Part shown: in pieces, positions 8,695 through 17,629 of the stretch
Layout: every line of letters begins with the position of its first letter
Position numbering within the stretch: the stretch's first letter is position 1
Source: Rhodospirillales bacterium
Lineage (GTDB): Bacteria > Pseudomonadota > Alphaproteobacteria > Rhodospirillales > UBA2165
NCBI GenBank assembly: GCA_022823235.1
Contig: JAJDXO010000009.1
Coordinates: forward strand, 1 to 64,000
DNA: 64,000 nucleotides
Reading direction: 5' to 3'
Translations under genes and position numbers: made by a program
The notes under the pieces: model-generated
What the model was told of the DNA's origin: nothing
Database searches by the model: none
The model's input: the letters and a program-made list of their open reading frames with translations, nothing else

Positions 8695-9120
8695 ATGACC
8701 ACAGGTGCCGATGCGGCCCCGACCGCGGGCGAAACGGAGACCGTACCCAACGATTACTTCGTCGAGCGGGACGGCGAGAGGTTTGCGGCGCTTCACCTGC
8801 TGGTGGATTTGTGGGGCGCCGAGGGCCTGGACGATCAGGCTTTGATCAAAAATACCCTGCGAGAGGCCGCCAAGGCGGCTCACGCGACGGAACTGCACGT
8901 GCACCTGCACCAATTTAGCGAGAATGGCGGGATTTCCGGTGTGCTGGTGTTGGCGGAGTCCCATATCAGCATCCATACGTGGCCGGAACGGGGTTTTGCG
9001 GCAATCGATGTCCTTATGTGCGGCGACTGTGATCCCGAAGCTACGCTGGAGGTGTTCGAAACCGCGTTCAACTGCGATCGGATATTGGTCAATGAGCAGC
9101 GCCGGGGCCGGCAGCCTTGA
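8695..9120 (+). CDS. speH: S-adenosylmethionine decarboxylase proenzyme (bacterial class 1B)
   Basis: It decarboxylates AdoMet to supply the aminopropyl donor for spermidine synthesis. The proenzyme cleaves itself between Glu88 and Ser89 in AESHISIHTWPERG, turning Ser89 into the catalytic pyruvoyl group. The downstream MCGDCDPE segment with the catalytic Cys is also present. I chose ATG 8695; the longer open frame (from 8461) overlaps the DksA-like gene and has no family similarity. At 141 residues it is the usual short SpeH type with a slightly extended N terminus. It overlaps speE by 4 bp. Confidence 0.93.
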   Translation: MTTGADAAPTAGETETVPNDYFVERDGERFAALHLLVDLWGAEGLDDQALIKNTLREAAKAAHATELHVHLHQFSENGGISGVLVLAESHISIHTWPERGFAAIDVLMCGDCDPEATLEVFETAFNCDRILVNEQRRGRQP

Positions 9121-9980
9121 ATTGGTTCGATGAGGCGCTTCACGACGAATGGAGCGGCCAGGGATACACCCAGCGGTTTGAAGTCACTCGAACCATCTGC
9201 GAGGTTTCAACCGGTCACCAGAAGTTGGTGATATTCGAAACTCCCCGTTTCGGGCGCGTGCTGGCGCTCGATGGGGTGATCCAAACCACCGAGGCGGATG
9301 AGTTCTGCTATCACGAAATGCTGGCCCATGTTCCGATCTTCGCGCATGGAAAGGTTCGGGATGCGCTGATTGTCGGCGGCGGCGACGGCGGCGTCTTGAG
9401 GGAGGTCTTGCGTCACGACGGCATCGGCTCCGCGACACTGGTCGAAATTGACGACACTGTCATCAATGTGTGCCGCGAACACATGCCGGGCCTGAGTGAC
9501 GGCGCATTCGACGATCCGAGATGTACGACCCGGATTGCGGACGGCGCCGCCTTCGTCCGGGATACCGACCGGAGATTTGACGTCATCATCGTCGACTCGC
9601 CTGATCCAATCGGCCCCGCCGAGGCCTTGTTTACCCCCGAATTCTACGCCGATTGCCGGCGCTGTCTGCGCGAGAACGGGATCCTGGTGACCCAGAGCGG
9701 CGTGCCGTTCCTGCAGCCGGAGGAGCTTGGAAGCGTGCATCGAAGCCTTGGTTCCGTGTTCTCGGACGCCACGTTTTATCTCACCGTGGTCCCGACCTAC
9801 GTGGGCGGCTACATGACGCTGGGGTGGGCATCGGACGGCTCGGAGCCGCGTGAGATTGAACTGGAAGAATTGGCGGAACGTGTGGGGCGGACCGGCCTGT
9901 CTTTCAAATACTATTCGCCGTCGATCCACAGAAGCGCCTTCGCGCTGCCGCCGTTCATCGCCGGAATACTCGAGGCTTAG
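9117..9980 (+). CDS. speE: Polyamine aminopropyltransferase (spermidine synthase)
   Basis: It transfers an aminopropyl group from decarboxylated AdoMet, made by the adjacent SpeH, to putrescine. The 287 residues show the N-terminal beta domain, the AdoMet-fold motif LIVGGGDGGVLREVL near residues 83-97, the acidic adenosine-binding loop VEIDDTVI, and catalytic VDSPDPIGPA. The start is a TTG that overlaps the speH stop (TTGA), indicating translational coupling; no in-frame ATG lies closer to the conserved N terminus. The exact amine substrate cannot be fixed from sequence. Confidence 0.93.
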   Translation: MNWFDEALHDEWSGQGYTQRFEVTRTICEVSTGHQKLVIFETPRFGRVLALDGVIQTTEADEFCYHEMLAHVPIFAHGKVRDALIVGGGDGGVLREVLRHDGIGSATLVEIDDTVINVCREHMPGLSDGAFDDPRCTTRIADGAAFVRDTDRRFDVIIVDSPDPIGPAEALFTPEFYADCRRCLRENGILVTQSGVPFLQPEELGSVHRSLGSVFSDATFYLTVVPTYVGGYMTLGWASDGSEPREIELEELAERVGRTGLSFKYYSPSIHRSAFALPPFIAGILEA

Positions 9981-9998
9981 TTGCCAGAACCTTCGATC

Positions 9999-10784
9999 TT
10001 AGCGTGCGGCCGGCGGTTCCCGATCGGTCGGAATGCCCGCGACATAGCGATAAAACGCTTGTGTCCGGTTCTTGAACGACTTCGGCGACATGAATGCCAA
10101 AAACCCGGCCCTGCTCACACGAGAAAAACCGTAGTAACGCCAGGTGTCGCCGGTCTCCCGTTCAATTAGGTGGTATTGCTGGAACTGTTCAGGGTCCACG
10201 GCGGTGAATATGGCGACGCCCATGCCATTGACGTTGGTCATCTCGAAGACCATGCGGTCCGGCTGACTTTCGATGATGCGCAACCGGTAGATGACGGCCC
10301 ACATCAAATGGTCCTCGTCCAGAAGGAAGTGGAGCGTCCGACCCGTCCCGAGTTCGTCGTTCGTGAAATTATCCCGCCGGCTGTCGCGGTCCGGGCCGCT
10401 TAGGGCGGATACATCTTCGAACAACCGATACCAGCCTTCCTGTGGGTCCGACCAGTACTTGACGTCCAGCAGTCCCGTCACTTGGGCGAGCCTTCCGACG
10501 ATCGCGGCTTGACCCCCGGGTTCGACAAATCGTCCGGCCCCGGCAAAGACGGTCTTCAGCGGCCCGGGTTTCAAACCGGTGCACGCCGGCGGTTGCCAGC
10601 CCGGCGGAAGTTCGTCCCGTTGCCAGACTTCGACATTCAGGAGTTCGCCGGGCGCCGCGAAGTGGGGATAGGCCTCTCCGGCGCAGGGAACCTGGGGCGG
10701 CGGCCGTTCGCCGGCGGCCTGCGATTGAGGCGCGGCGAGGGACGCCATGAGCAACCCGGCAACGAACAGCGAACCGCGAATCAG
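9999..10784 (-). CDS. Exported protein of unknown function
   Basis: The product appears to be a secreted or periplasmic protein of about 260 residues with a signal peptide (hydrophobic core SLFVAGLLMASLA, likely cleavage after SQA) and no recognisable catalytic motif. The C-terminal two thirds contain conserved-looking blocks: ERETGDTWRYYGFSRVSR and FKNRTQAFYRYVAGIP. The start is uncertain. The frame is open to an ATG at 10922 but that would overlap the upstream gene by about 140 bp. The CTG at 10784 overlaps that gene's stop (CTGA) and gives a good signal peptide. A TTG (10754) or ATG (10748) further in would cut the signal. It resembles DUF6675-type proteins, but I am not sure of the family. 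Confidence 0.65.
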   Translation of the reverse strand: MIRGSLFVAGLLMASLAAPQSQAAGERPPPQVPCAGEAYPHFAAPGELLNVEVWQRDELPPGWQPPACTGLKPGPLKTVFAGAGRFVEPGGQAAIVGRLAQVTGLLDVKYWSDPQEGWYRLFEDVSALSGPDRDSRRDNFTNDELGTGRTLHFLLDEDHLMWAVIYRLRIIESQPDRMVFEMTNVNGMGVAIFTAVDPEQFQQYHLIERETGDTWRYYGFSRVSRAGFLAFMSPKSFKNRTQAFYRYVAGIPTDREPPAAR

Positions 10785-11764
10785 CGGCCGGACTTGGCGG
10801 CCATCTTTTGGGCCAGCCGGGGCGCGACGCCCGGCCGGCTCCACGGGCAGACGGCGATGCAGATGCCGCAGCCGTAGGTTTCGTTGAAATAGGGGACGCA
10901 TCGGTCGAAATCCACGTACCACTTGTTTTCACCCCGCACCATCTGCTTGGTCTCGAAGATGGCGTCGGGAGGGCAGGAATCCGTGCAAAGCTTGCAACTC
11001 AAACAAAAATCGTCAACGCCAAAACTGTTCGGAGCGTCCGCAACGAGCGGCATATCGGTTGTGACGCAGGCAAGCCGGAACGATGCGCCGAATTCGTCGT
11101 TGATGATGGATCCGTGTTTGCCGAGTTCACCGAGGCCCGCGGCGATGGCCGCTGGAATCATGGTTAGCGGCCCGCGGGTAGGGCCGCCGTGGGGAGCAGC
11201 TTGGAAGCCCTGGGTTCTTATCCAATCGGCAAGCGCGCGCGCTGCGCGTGTCCCTCTGTTGTACTGCCGCATTACCTCGATCACCGATGGCGGCTCGGGC
11301 GCGGCGGCGAGTTCCGCATGGTCCATGATCAACGCCAGGACGATCACCCATGGATGATCGATTGCCTCGCCTTCGAAGACCCAATTCGGGTCCAGTTCGG
11401 TTATGCCGACCGCATCCGCCTCGTTGTTCAGGGCGACGTCTCTCACCGCTTCCGAGAATTCCGACGGCTTGCCGGGTGCCGGCCGGTCATTGACCGGCGC
11501 CCGCTCCTCCGGTCCGCGGCCCCCGAAACCGGTCATCAGTCGGGATACCTCGGGCACCCCCCGATTGCATTGTTCGAGCATCCAGCTCTGCATGGCGCCG
11601 TGCGCCAGGGACTTGGGGTTACCCCAATAGACCGGTGTGGGCCGCCGGGCCTGCGCTTCCCCCAGTCCGTTGATGTCGTTGCCGGAAATGTCGGGGATCA
11701 GGGCGCGCTGTTCATCCGAAATGATCGGTTCAAGAGGGCGCCCGTCGTAGGATTTGCCAGCCAT
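10781..11764 (-). CDS. Reductive-dehalogenase-like protein with two 4Fe-4S clusters
   Basis: The C-terminal part of this 327-residue protein has the dicluster ferredoxin pattern CLSCKLCTDSCPP and a CVPYFNETYGCGICIAVCPW-type motif, in which the first Cys is separated from the rest. This arrangement is typical of reductive dehalogenases and of epoxyqueuosine reductase QueG. The preceding region (TRGPLTMIPAAIAAGLGELG...GASFRLACVTTDMPL) matches the cobamide-binding catalytic part of that superfamily. No Tat signal is present, so it would be cytoplasmic, unlike respiratory RdhA. It is shorter than most RdhA, and no membrane anchor gene (rdhB) is adjacent. True dehalogenation is unproven; another cobamide-dependent reduction is equally possible. 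It lies 14 bp after pyruvate carboxylase on the same strand. Confidence 0.75.
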   Translation of the reverse strand: MAGKSYDGRPLEPIISDEQRALIPDISGNDINGLGEAQARRPTPVYWGNPKSLAHGAMQSWMLEQCNRGVPEVSRLMTGFGGRGPEERAPVNDRPAPGKPSEFSEAVRDVALNNEADAVGITELDPNWVFEGEAIDHPWVIVLALIMDHAELAAAPEPPSVIEVMRQYNRGTRAARALADWIRTQGFQAAPHGGPTRGPLTMIPAAIAAGLGELGKHGSIINDEFGASFRLACVTTDMPLVADAPNSFGVDDFCLSCKLCTDSCPPDAIFETKQMVRGENKWYVDFDRCVPYFNETYGCGICIAVCPWSRPGVAPRLAQKMAAKSGR

Positions 11765-11778
11765 CCCGTCCTCAATCG

Positions 11779-14700
11779 CTATTCTTCCTCGAACACCACC
11801 AGCAGGTCTTTGGCGCCGACCTGCATGCCGACTTCCGCGATGACCTCGGCAACGGTGCCGTCGCGTTCCGCGTTGACGGCCGTTTCCATTTTCATCGCTT
11901 CGATGCTGACCAGGGCATCGCCCCGCAAGACCTTTTGGCCGGCCTCGACGACGACCCCGGCGATCACGCCCGGCATCGGCGCCCCCACGTGGTCGGGATT
12001 GGAGTCGTCCGCCTCGCGATTTACCGGGCGGGACGACTCCATCGATTGGTCGCGGACGCGGACCTGGCGGGGCTGTCCGTTGAGTTCGAAAAACACGGTC
12101 CGGTGTCCGTCATCATCGGGCTCGCCGATGGCGAGGAGACGGATGATCAGGGTCTTGCCCCGTTCGATTTCGACGGCGATTTCCTCGCCGGTTTCCATTC
12201 CGTAGAAGAACGCGCTCGTCGGGACCACCGATACGTCGCCGAAATGCCGGCGGAAGGCGGCATATTCGGTGAACACCTGCGGATACATAAGGTACGACGC
12301 GAGTTCGTCATCCGAGATCTGGCGGCCGACCTTGCTCTCCACGTCGGTCCGGGTTTGAGCGAGGTCGATATCCGCCATGACGGAACCCGGCCGGACGGTG
12401 ATCGGTTCTTCGTCCTTGAGCACTTTGCGCTGCAGCGCCTCAGGGAAACCGCCCGGGGGTTGGCCCAATTCTCCCTTGAAGTAGGAAACGACCGAGCCGG
12501 GAAAAGCTATTTCGCGATCGGGGTCGAGTACGTCTTCCGGCGTCAGGTGCCCGGTAATCATCATCAAGGCGAGGTCGCCGACGACCTTGGATGACGGCGT
12601 GACCTTGACGATGTCGCCGAACATCTTGTTGACCTCGGCGTACATCTTGGCCACGTCGGGCCAACGGCGGTCAATGCCCATCGATCGGGCCTGCTGGCGA
12701 AGGTTGGTGTACTGACCCCCGGGGATTTCGTGAAGGTAGACTTCGGATGCGCCGGACCGGAAGTCGGCTTCGAAGCCGGTATAAAAGTGCCGGACGTGCT
12801 CCCAGTAGGTGGAAATCCGGCGCAGGGACTCCGTGTCGAGACCGGTATCCCGGTCGCTGTTCCTGAGCGCTTCGACAATGGCGCCGAGATTTGGCTGAGA
12901 GGTCAAACCGCTCATTGAATCCAATGCCGCATCAACGGCATCGGCCCCGGCCTCGGCGGCCGCCAGTACGCTGGCCGCCGAAATACCCGAAGTGTCGTGG
13001 GTGTGAAAATGGATCGGCAGGCCGGTCTCGTCCTTGAGTGCCTTGACCAGCAGCCGGGCCGCGTCGGGCTTGCAAAGCCCGGCCATATCCTTGATGCCGA
13101 GGATGTGGGCGCCGGCCGCCTTAAGCTCGCGGCCCATTTCCAGGTAGTAGTCGAGGTCGTACTTGGACCGCGTGGGATCGTTGACGTCGCCGGTGTAGCA
13201 AATCGCCGCCTCGCAGAGCTTGCCGGTCTCCGCCACCGCATCCATCGCGACCCGCATGTTCTCGACCCAGTTGAGGGAATCGAACACCCGGAACAGATCG
13301 ATTCCCGCCTCGGCCGACTGCCTGATGAAATACTGGACGACGTTGTCGGGATAGTTCGTGTACCCGACCCCGTTGGCGCCCCTCAGGAGCATCTGCAGCA
13401 GCAAATTCGGCATGCGCTCGCGGAGCATGGCCACCCGCTCCCAGGGACACTCGTGGAGGAAACGCATCGCCACGTCGAACGTGGCGCCGCCCCAGCATTC
13501 CATCGAGAACATCTGCGGCGTAAGCTGCGCGTATACGGGCGCAATATCCACCAGGTCCTTGGTCCGGACCCGCGTCGCCAACAGGGACTGATGCGCATCC
13601 CGCATGGTCGTATCGGTGACCAGCACGCGCTCCTGTTCCAGCATCCAGTCCGCGAACTTTTCCGGCCCGATTTCATCCAGCAACTGCCGGGTGCCCGCGG
13701 GCGGAGCGGCCTTTCGGTCCAAGGTCGGCAGGTGGGGCGCCGCCGCGTGGGCCGGCAGCGAGGTGCCTTTGACCTCGGGATGTCCGTTGACGATGGTTTC
13801 GCCGAGAAAGCCCAGCAGGCGGGTTGCGCGATCCCGCCGGCGGGTGAAACGGAACAGCTCGGGCGTTTCGTCGATGAAGTTCGTTGTGTACCCGGCCGAG
13901 GGAAACTTCGGGTGATTGATGACGCTCTCCAGGAACCGGAGATTTGTCGCCACCCCCCGGACGCGGAACTCGCGGAGGGCGCGATCCATCCGGCGGACCG
14001 CGCTATCGGGATCGGGCGCCCAGGTGGTGACCTTGACCAGCAGCGAATCATAGTGCCGGGTGATGAGCGCCCCGCTGAACGCCGTCCCCGCATCCAGCCT
14101 GACGCCGAAACCCGCCGCCGACCGGTACGCCGTGATTCTGCCGTAGTCGGGGACGAAATTATTCTCGGGGTCCTCGGTGGTGACCCGGCACTGAACGGCG
14201 TGGCCCAGCAGGCGGATATCGTCCTGTGCGGGAACGCCGGACGAAAGATCGCCGATGCGGCCGCCCTGCGCGATGCGAATTTGGCTTTGGACGAGATCGA
14301 TTCCCGTGACCCAGTCGGTCACCGTATGCTCGACCTGAATCCGCGGATTCACTTCGATGAAATAGGTTTCACCCGTATCGGCATCCTGGAGGAACTCGAC
14401 CGTGCCGGCATTCACGTAGCCGACGGCACGCGCGAGCTTCAGGGCTTTTTCGCAAAGCGCCAGGCGGGCATCGTCATCGAGATAGGGTGCCGGCGCGCGT
14501 TCGATGACTTTCTGGTGGCGCCGCTGAACCGTGCAGTCCCGTTCCCAGAGATGGACGATGTTGCCGTGGGCGTCGCCCATGACCTGGACTTCCACGTGAC
14601 GGGCGTTTCGAACCAGCTTTTCCAGATAGACCTCGCCATTGCCGAATGCCGCCTGCGCCTCGCGGCTGGCGGCCCCGACGCTATCCAGGATATCGGCCTC

Positions 14701-15279
14701 GTCATCGACCACGCGCATGCCGCGCCCGCCGCCGCCCCAGGTCGCCTTGACCATCACCGGGTAGCCGATGCCGTTTGCCCGGCGCTCGATATCGTCGGGA
14801 TCGTCAAGGGGCAGGGGATCGGTTGCGGGCATGACCGGGACGCCGGCCTCTACGGCCAGCGCGCGGGCGGCAACCTTGGAGCCCAGCTGCCGCATCGTGT
14901 CGCCCGAGGGACCGATAAAATAAATTCCCGTGGCACGGCACGCGTCGGCAAAATCGGGATTTTCCGACAAAAATCCGTAACCGGGGTGAACGGCGTCGAC
15001 TCCGGCCTCCAGGGCAATTCGGATTATGTCTTCTCCGTCCAGATAGGCCTCGATCGGACCCTTGCCGGCGCCGACCAGATAGCTCTCGTCCGCCTTGTAG
15101 CGGTGCAGGGCAAACCGGTCTTCGGTGGAGTAAATGGCGACCGTCGAAATGCCCAACTCGGCGGCGGCGCGCATCACGCGGATCGCGATTTCCGAACGGT
15201 TTGCAACCAGCAGTTTCTTGATTTTGCGTGTCCGGGTCGGCACGTCGGAACAACTCCCCCTTGGCTGTCGTCGGGGCAT
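11779..15279 (-). CDS. pyc: Pyruvate carboxylase
   Basis: This biotin enzyme makes oxaloacetate from pyruvate, bicarbonate and ATP to refill the TCA cycle. The 1166 residues hold the biotin carboxylase domain (KKLLVANRSEIAIRVMRAA near residue 20; ATP-grasp GGGGRGMRVV; VEVNPRIQVEHTVTD), the carboxyltransferase barrel (TTMRDAHQSLLATRVRT; FHTHDTSG), and the C-terminal biotinyl domain with EAMKME, where Lys1130 is the biotinylation site. Full length for the alpha4-type enzyme. ATG 15279 is used here; a GTG at 15243 is closer to the conserved N terminus and may be the true start. No other gene of the pathway is adjacent. Confidence 0.96.
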   Translation of the reverse strand: MPRRQPRGSCSDVPTRTRKIKKLLVANRSEIAIRVMRAAAELGISTVAIYSTEDRFALHRYKADESYLVGAGKGPIEAYLDGEDIIRIALEAGVDAVHPGYGFLSENPDFADACRATGIYFIGPSGDTMRQLGSKVAARALAVEAGVPVMPATDPLPLDDPDDIERRANGIGYPVMVKATWGGGGRGMRVVDDEADILDSVGAASREAQAAFGNGEVYLEKLVRNARHVEVQVMGDAHGNIVHLWERDCTVQRRHQKVIERAPAPYLDDDARLALCEKALKLARAVGYVNAGTVEFLQDADTGETYFIEVNPRIQVEHTVTDWVTGIDLVQSQIRIAQGGRIGDLSSGVPAQDDIRLLGHAVQCRVTTEDPENNFVPDYGRITAYRSAAGFGVRLDAGTAFSGALITRHYDSLLVKVTTWAPDPDSAVRRMDRALREFRVRGVATNLRFLESVINHPKFPSAGYTTNFIDETPELFRFTRRRDRATRLLGFLGETIVNGHPEVKGTSLPAHAAAPHLPTLDRKAAPPAGTRQLLDEIGPEKFADWMLEQERVLVTDTTMRDAHQSLLATRVRTKDLVDIAPVYAQLTPQMFSMECWGGATFDVAMRFLHECPWERVAMLRERMPNLLLQMLLRGANGVGYTNYPDNVVQYFIRQSAEAGIDLFRVFDSLNWVENMRVAMDAVAETGKLCEAAICYTGDVNDPTRSKYDLDYYLEMGRELKAAGAHILGIKDMAGLCKPDAARLLVKALKDETGLPIHFHTHDTSGISAASVLAAAEAGADAVDAALDSMSGLTSQPNLGAIVEALRNSDRDTGLDTESLRRISTYWEHVRHFYTGFEADFRSGASEVYLHEIPGGQYTNLRQQARSMGIDRRWPDVAKMYAEVNKMFGDIVKVTPSSKVVGDLALMMITGHLTPEDVLDPDREIAFPGSVVSYFKGELGQPPGGFPEALQRKVLKDEEPITVRPGSVMADIDLAQTRTDVESKVGRQISDDELASYLMYPQVFTEYAAFRRHFGDVSVVPTSAFFYGMETGEEIAVEIERGKTLIIRLLAIGEPDDDGHRTVFFELNGQPRQVRVRDQSMESSRPVNREADDSNPDHVGAPMPGVIAGVVVEAGQKVLRGDALVSIEAMKMETAVNAERDGTVAEVIAEVGMQVGAKDLLVVFEEE

Positions 15280-15523
15280 CTCTTAGCACGCACGACCCCT
15301 GCAAGCCATTGAGATATTTCGATAACTGCCATGCCATCGTATCTTTCTCATGGGTCATGATCGCATCGAATGCGGTCATCAGGTTGAGAGCGAGCGGGGA
15401 TAAATTCGTAATGTGCATGAGCGCCATAACGACTATCGATTTCGATCATCCTTGAATTTGCGGTAGATTGGAGGCAGAAATCGTCCGTCAATGGCGTGAA
15501 AACCGGGAAGGGAGAGCCTCAGG

Positions 15524-16405
15524 ATGTCGAAGGAAAAATTTCTTATCGAGCCCCACTTTCGGCTCCATGAATGGGTGGCGCACGAAAAGGGTTATTTCAC
15601 CGATGAAGGGCTCGATTACGAGTTCAAACTGGCTGCCACCAAGCAGGATGCGCAGGCCCATAACATCGGCGACAAGCGGGGCGCCATGCAGACCTTCGAG
15701 GAAGGGCGGACATGCAATGTGAGCTCGGCATGTCACTGGACCGTCAACATCGCCGCTTCCAAGGGGCACGGAAAAATTTATACCGGCGCCTACTCGGTTT
15801 CGCCTTGCGGTATATTTGTCCACCCGGACTCCGGTATTGCCGGTCCGGACGACTTGGCCGGGGTGCCCATCGCCGTCGGATACCAATCGGGCACCCACTA
15901 CTCCACGATTCAGGCCCTGGAGCAGTTTCTGAAGCCGGAAGACATCAATCTGGATTTTAGCCAGGGGATGCTGTGGGCCCGCATGGAAAGCCTGATCGAC
16001 GGGAAGGTGCCCGCGGCGGCACAATTCAGCGGCACCTATTACTTCCTCGATCAGTTGGGCTTCAGGAAGGTTGCCGAGACGACCTTTATGATGGCGGGCA
16101 TGATCAACGGCGATCCCGATCCCGACGATATCGCCAAATTCTATCAGGCGTTGAAGCGGGCGCAGATGGATATCGATCTTCGGCCGGAACTCTACGTTCA
16201 CTATTACAGGGAAGAGTTCCCGGAGCGGTTCCACGACATGATGGATCTTCGGTACTTCGGTCCCGGCGAGCGCATCGTATTCGAGAGCTACTCCCAGGAA
16301 ATGTTCGACCGGTCGCGGGATTGGGTCGCGGAACGCGATATATTCGACAGCGGATTGGGTGACGGGGCCTACGAAGAGTCCCGTTACACCGTGGCCGCCG
16401 AATAG
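15524..16405 (+). CDS. Periplasmic-binding-protein-like fold protein without signal peptide (NMT1/SsuA-like)
   Basis: The 293 residues look like an ABC-type substrate-binding protein of the NMT1/THI5/SsuA cluster: a first lobe with HEWVAHEKGYFTDEGLDYEF, a hinge-type DDLAGVPIAVGYQSGTHYST, then a second lobe. It starts directly at MSKEKFLIEPHFRLHE with no signal peptide, and no permease or ATPase gene is near. It may therefore be a cytoplasmic ligand-binding protein or an enzyme of this fold (4,5-dihydroxyphthalate decarboxylase is one example). The ATG is preceded by a GGGAGAG Shine-Dalgarno sequence. It stands alone between divergent pyc and a co-directional quinone reductase 139 bp downstream. 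Confidence 0.65.
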   Translation: MSKEKFLIEPHFRLHEWVAHEKGYFTDEGLDYEFKLAATKQDAQAHNIGDKRGAMQTFEEGRTCNVSSACHWTVNIAASKGHGKIYTGAYSVSPCGIFVHPDSGIAGPDDLAGVPIAVGYQSGTHYSTIQALEQFLKPEDINLDFSQGMLWARMESLIDGKVPAAAQFSGTYYFLDQLGFRKVAETTFMMAGMINGDPDPDDIAKFYQALKRAQMDIDLRPELYVHYYREEFPERFHDMMDLRYFGPGERIVFESYSQEMFDRSRDWVAERDIFDSGLGDGAYEESRYTVAAE

Positions 16406-16544
16406 GCCGTAATTCAATGGCGGGAGGGGTCCGTGCGACGGGCCCGGCCGCCGCACTTTCACGGATTTCTGGCGCGATACCCGATTCAGGGTCCGGTGAT
16501 CAGGCTGCGCGCCGTATGGTTTTCCGGATTCAAGGGGGCGGCGA

Positions 16545-17540
16545 ATGACTGCCAACACGGACATGCGGGCGATCGTCGTCGAGAAGGCCGGCGGTCCCGA
16601 GACATTTACCTATAGGCCCTATCCCATCCCGGAAGCGAAACCCGGTTGGGTTCTCGTGAGGGTTCGCGCCTTTGGCCTCAATCGGTCGGAGCAGATGACC
16701 CGCGACGGACACTCGCCAAATGTCGAGTTTCCCCGGGTGCTCGGTATCGAGGCGGTGGGCGAGGTCGTCGAGGATGGAACGGGAGAATTGAAACCCGGCC
16801 AGCGGGTCGCGTGCGTCATGGGAGAAATGGGCCGTGCGTTCGACGGCGGCTATGCCGAGTTCACCTGCGTTCCCGCTTCACAGGTACTGCCGCTGGAAAC
16901 GGAATTGCCGTGGGACGTGCTAGGGGCATTGCCCGAAACCTTCCTGACCGCCTGGAATTCCATCGTCGACGTCATGCGCTGCGGGCAAGGGGAAACTCTG
17001 TTGGTGCGGGCCGCCACCTCATCCGTCGGCATGGCGGCGGTGACCATCGCCAAGGACCTGGGGCTGACGGTGATCGGCACGACGAGAAGCGAAGCGAAAC
17101 GGCGGACCCTTCTCGATCACGGTTGCGACGAGGTCCTGATCGCCGGCGACCATGTCGCTGAAACGCTCCGCGGCCTCCGGCCGGACGGTGTGCAAAAAGT
17201 GCTCGATCTCGTGGGTCCCGAGGTTCTTCGCGACAGCCTTCAATGTGCCGCCAAAAACGGAGTGGTCTGCGTCACGGGTCTCCTCGGCGGCAGCTGGGTG
17301 ATGGACCAGGTTTCACCCATGGAGCTGATTCCCCATGGTGTTTATTTGACGAAGTCATCCACCCACAACGTGACCCGGGAAACCCATGGCGCCGTTATGC
17401 AGGCGATCTGCGACAAGGTTGGAGACGGAAGTTACCGCCACGGCCTGCACAAGGTCTTTCGGTTCGACGAAATTGCCGATGCGCACCGTTACATGGACGC
17501 TAATTTGACAATTGGGAAGCTGGTGGTGGCAACCGGCTAG
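16545..17540 (+). CDS. MDR-family NAD(P)H:quinone oxidoreductase / zinc-independent alcohol dehydrogenase
   Basis: A 331-residue medium-chain reductase/dehydrogenase with the GroES-like N-terminal domain (GLNRSEQMTRDG, FPRVLGIEAVGEVVE) and a Rossmann domain near residues 150-200 (VRAATSSVGMAAVTIAKDLG). The Cys ligands of zinc alcohol dehydrogenases are missing, which fits a quinone-reductase-type NADPH enzyme. The physiological substrate is unknown. It is the second gene of a loosely spaced rightward group; a paralog of the same superfamily is encoded at 47612-48616. Confidence 0.85.
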   Translation: MTANTDMRAIVVEKAGGPETFTYRPYPIPEAKPGWVLVRVRAFGLNRSEQMTRDGHSPNVEFPRVLGIEAVGEVVEDGTGELKPGQRVACVMGEMGRAFDGGYAEFTCVPASQVLPLETELPWDVLGALPETFLTAWNSIVDVMRCGQGETLLVRAATSSVGMAAVTIAKDLGLTVIGTTRSEAKRRTLLDHGCDEVLIAGDHVAETLRGLRPDGVQKVLDLVGPEVLRDSLQCAAKNGVVCVTGLLGGSWVMDQVSPMELIPHGVYLTKSSTHNVTRETHGAVMQAICDKVGDGSYRHGLHKVFRFDEIADAHRYMDANLTIGKLVVATG

Positions 17541-17629
17541 GCGCAGCGGCGGTTTTCTTGTGATTGTAAATCCGGCGGAGGCCCTCTAAAGCTCTACCTG
17601 GCCGATTTTCAAGGGGGTAGGCATTCTCC

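Noticed and set aside
12997..15312. 771-codon open frame opposite pyruvate carboxylase
   Set aside because: Antisense shadow of pyc; Arg/Gly/Asp-rich translation without any recognisable motif.
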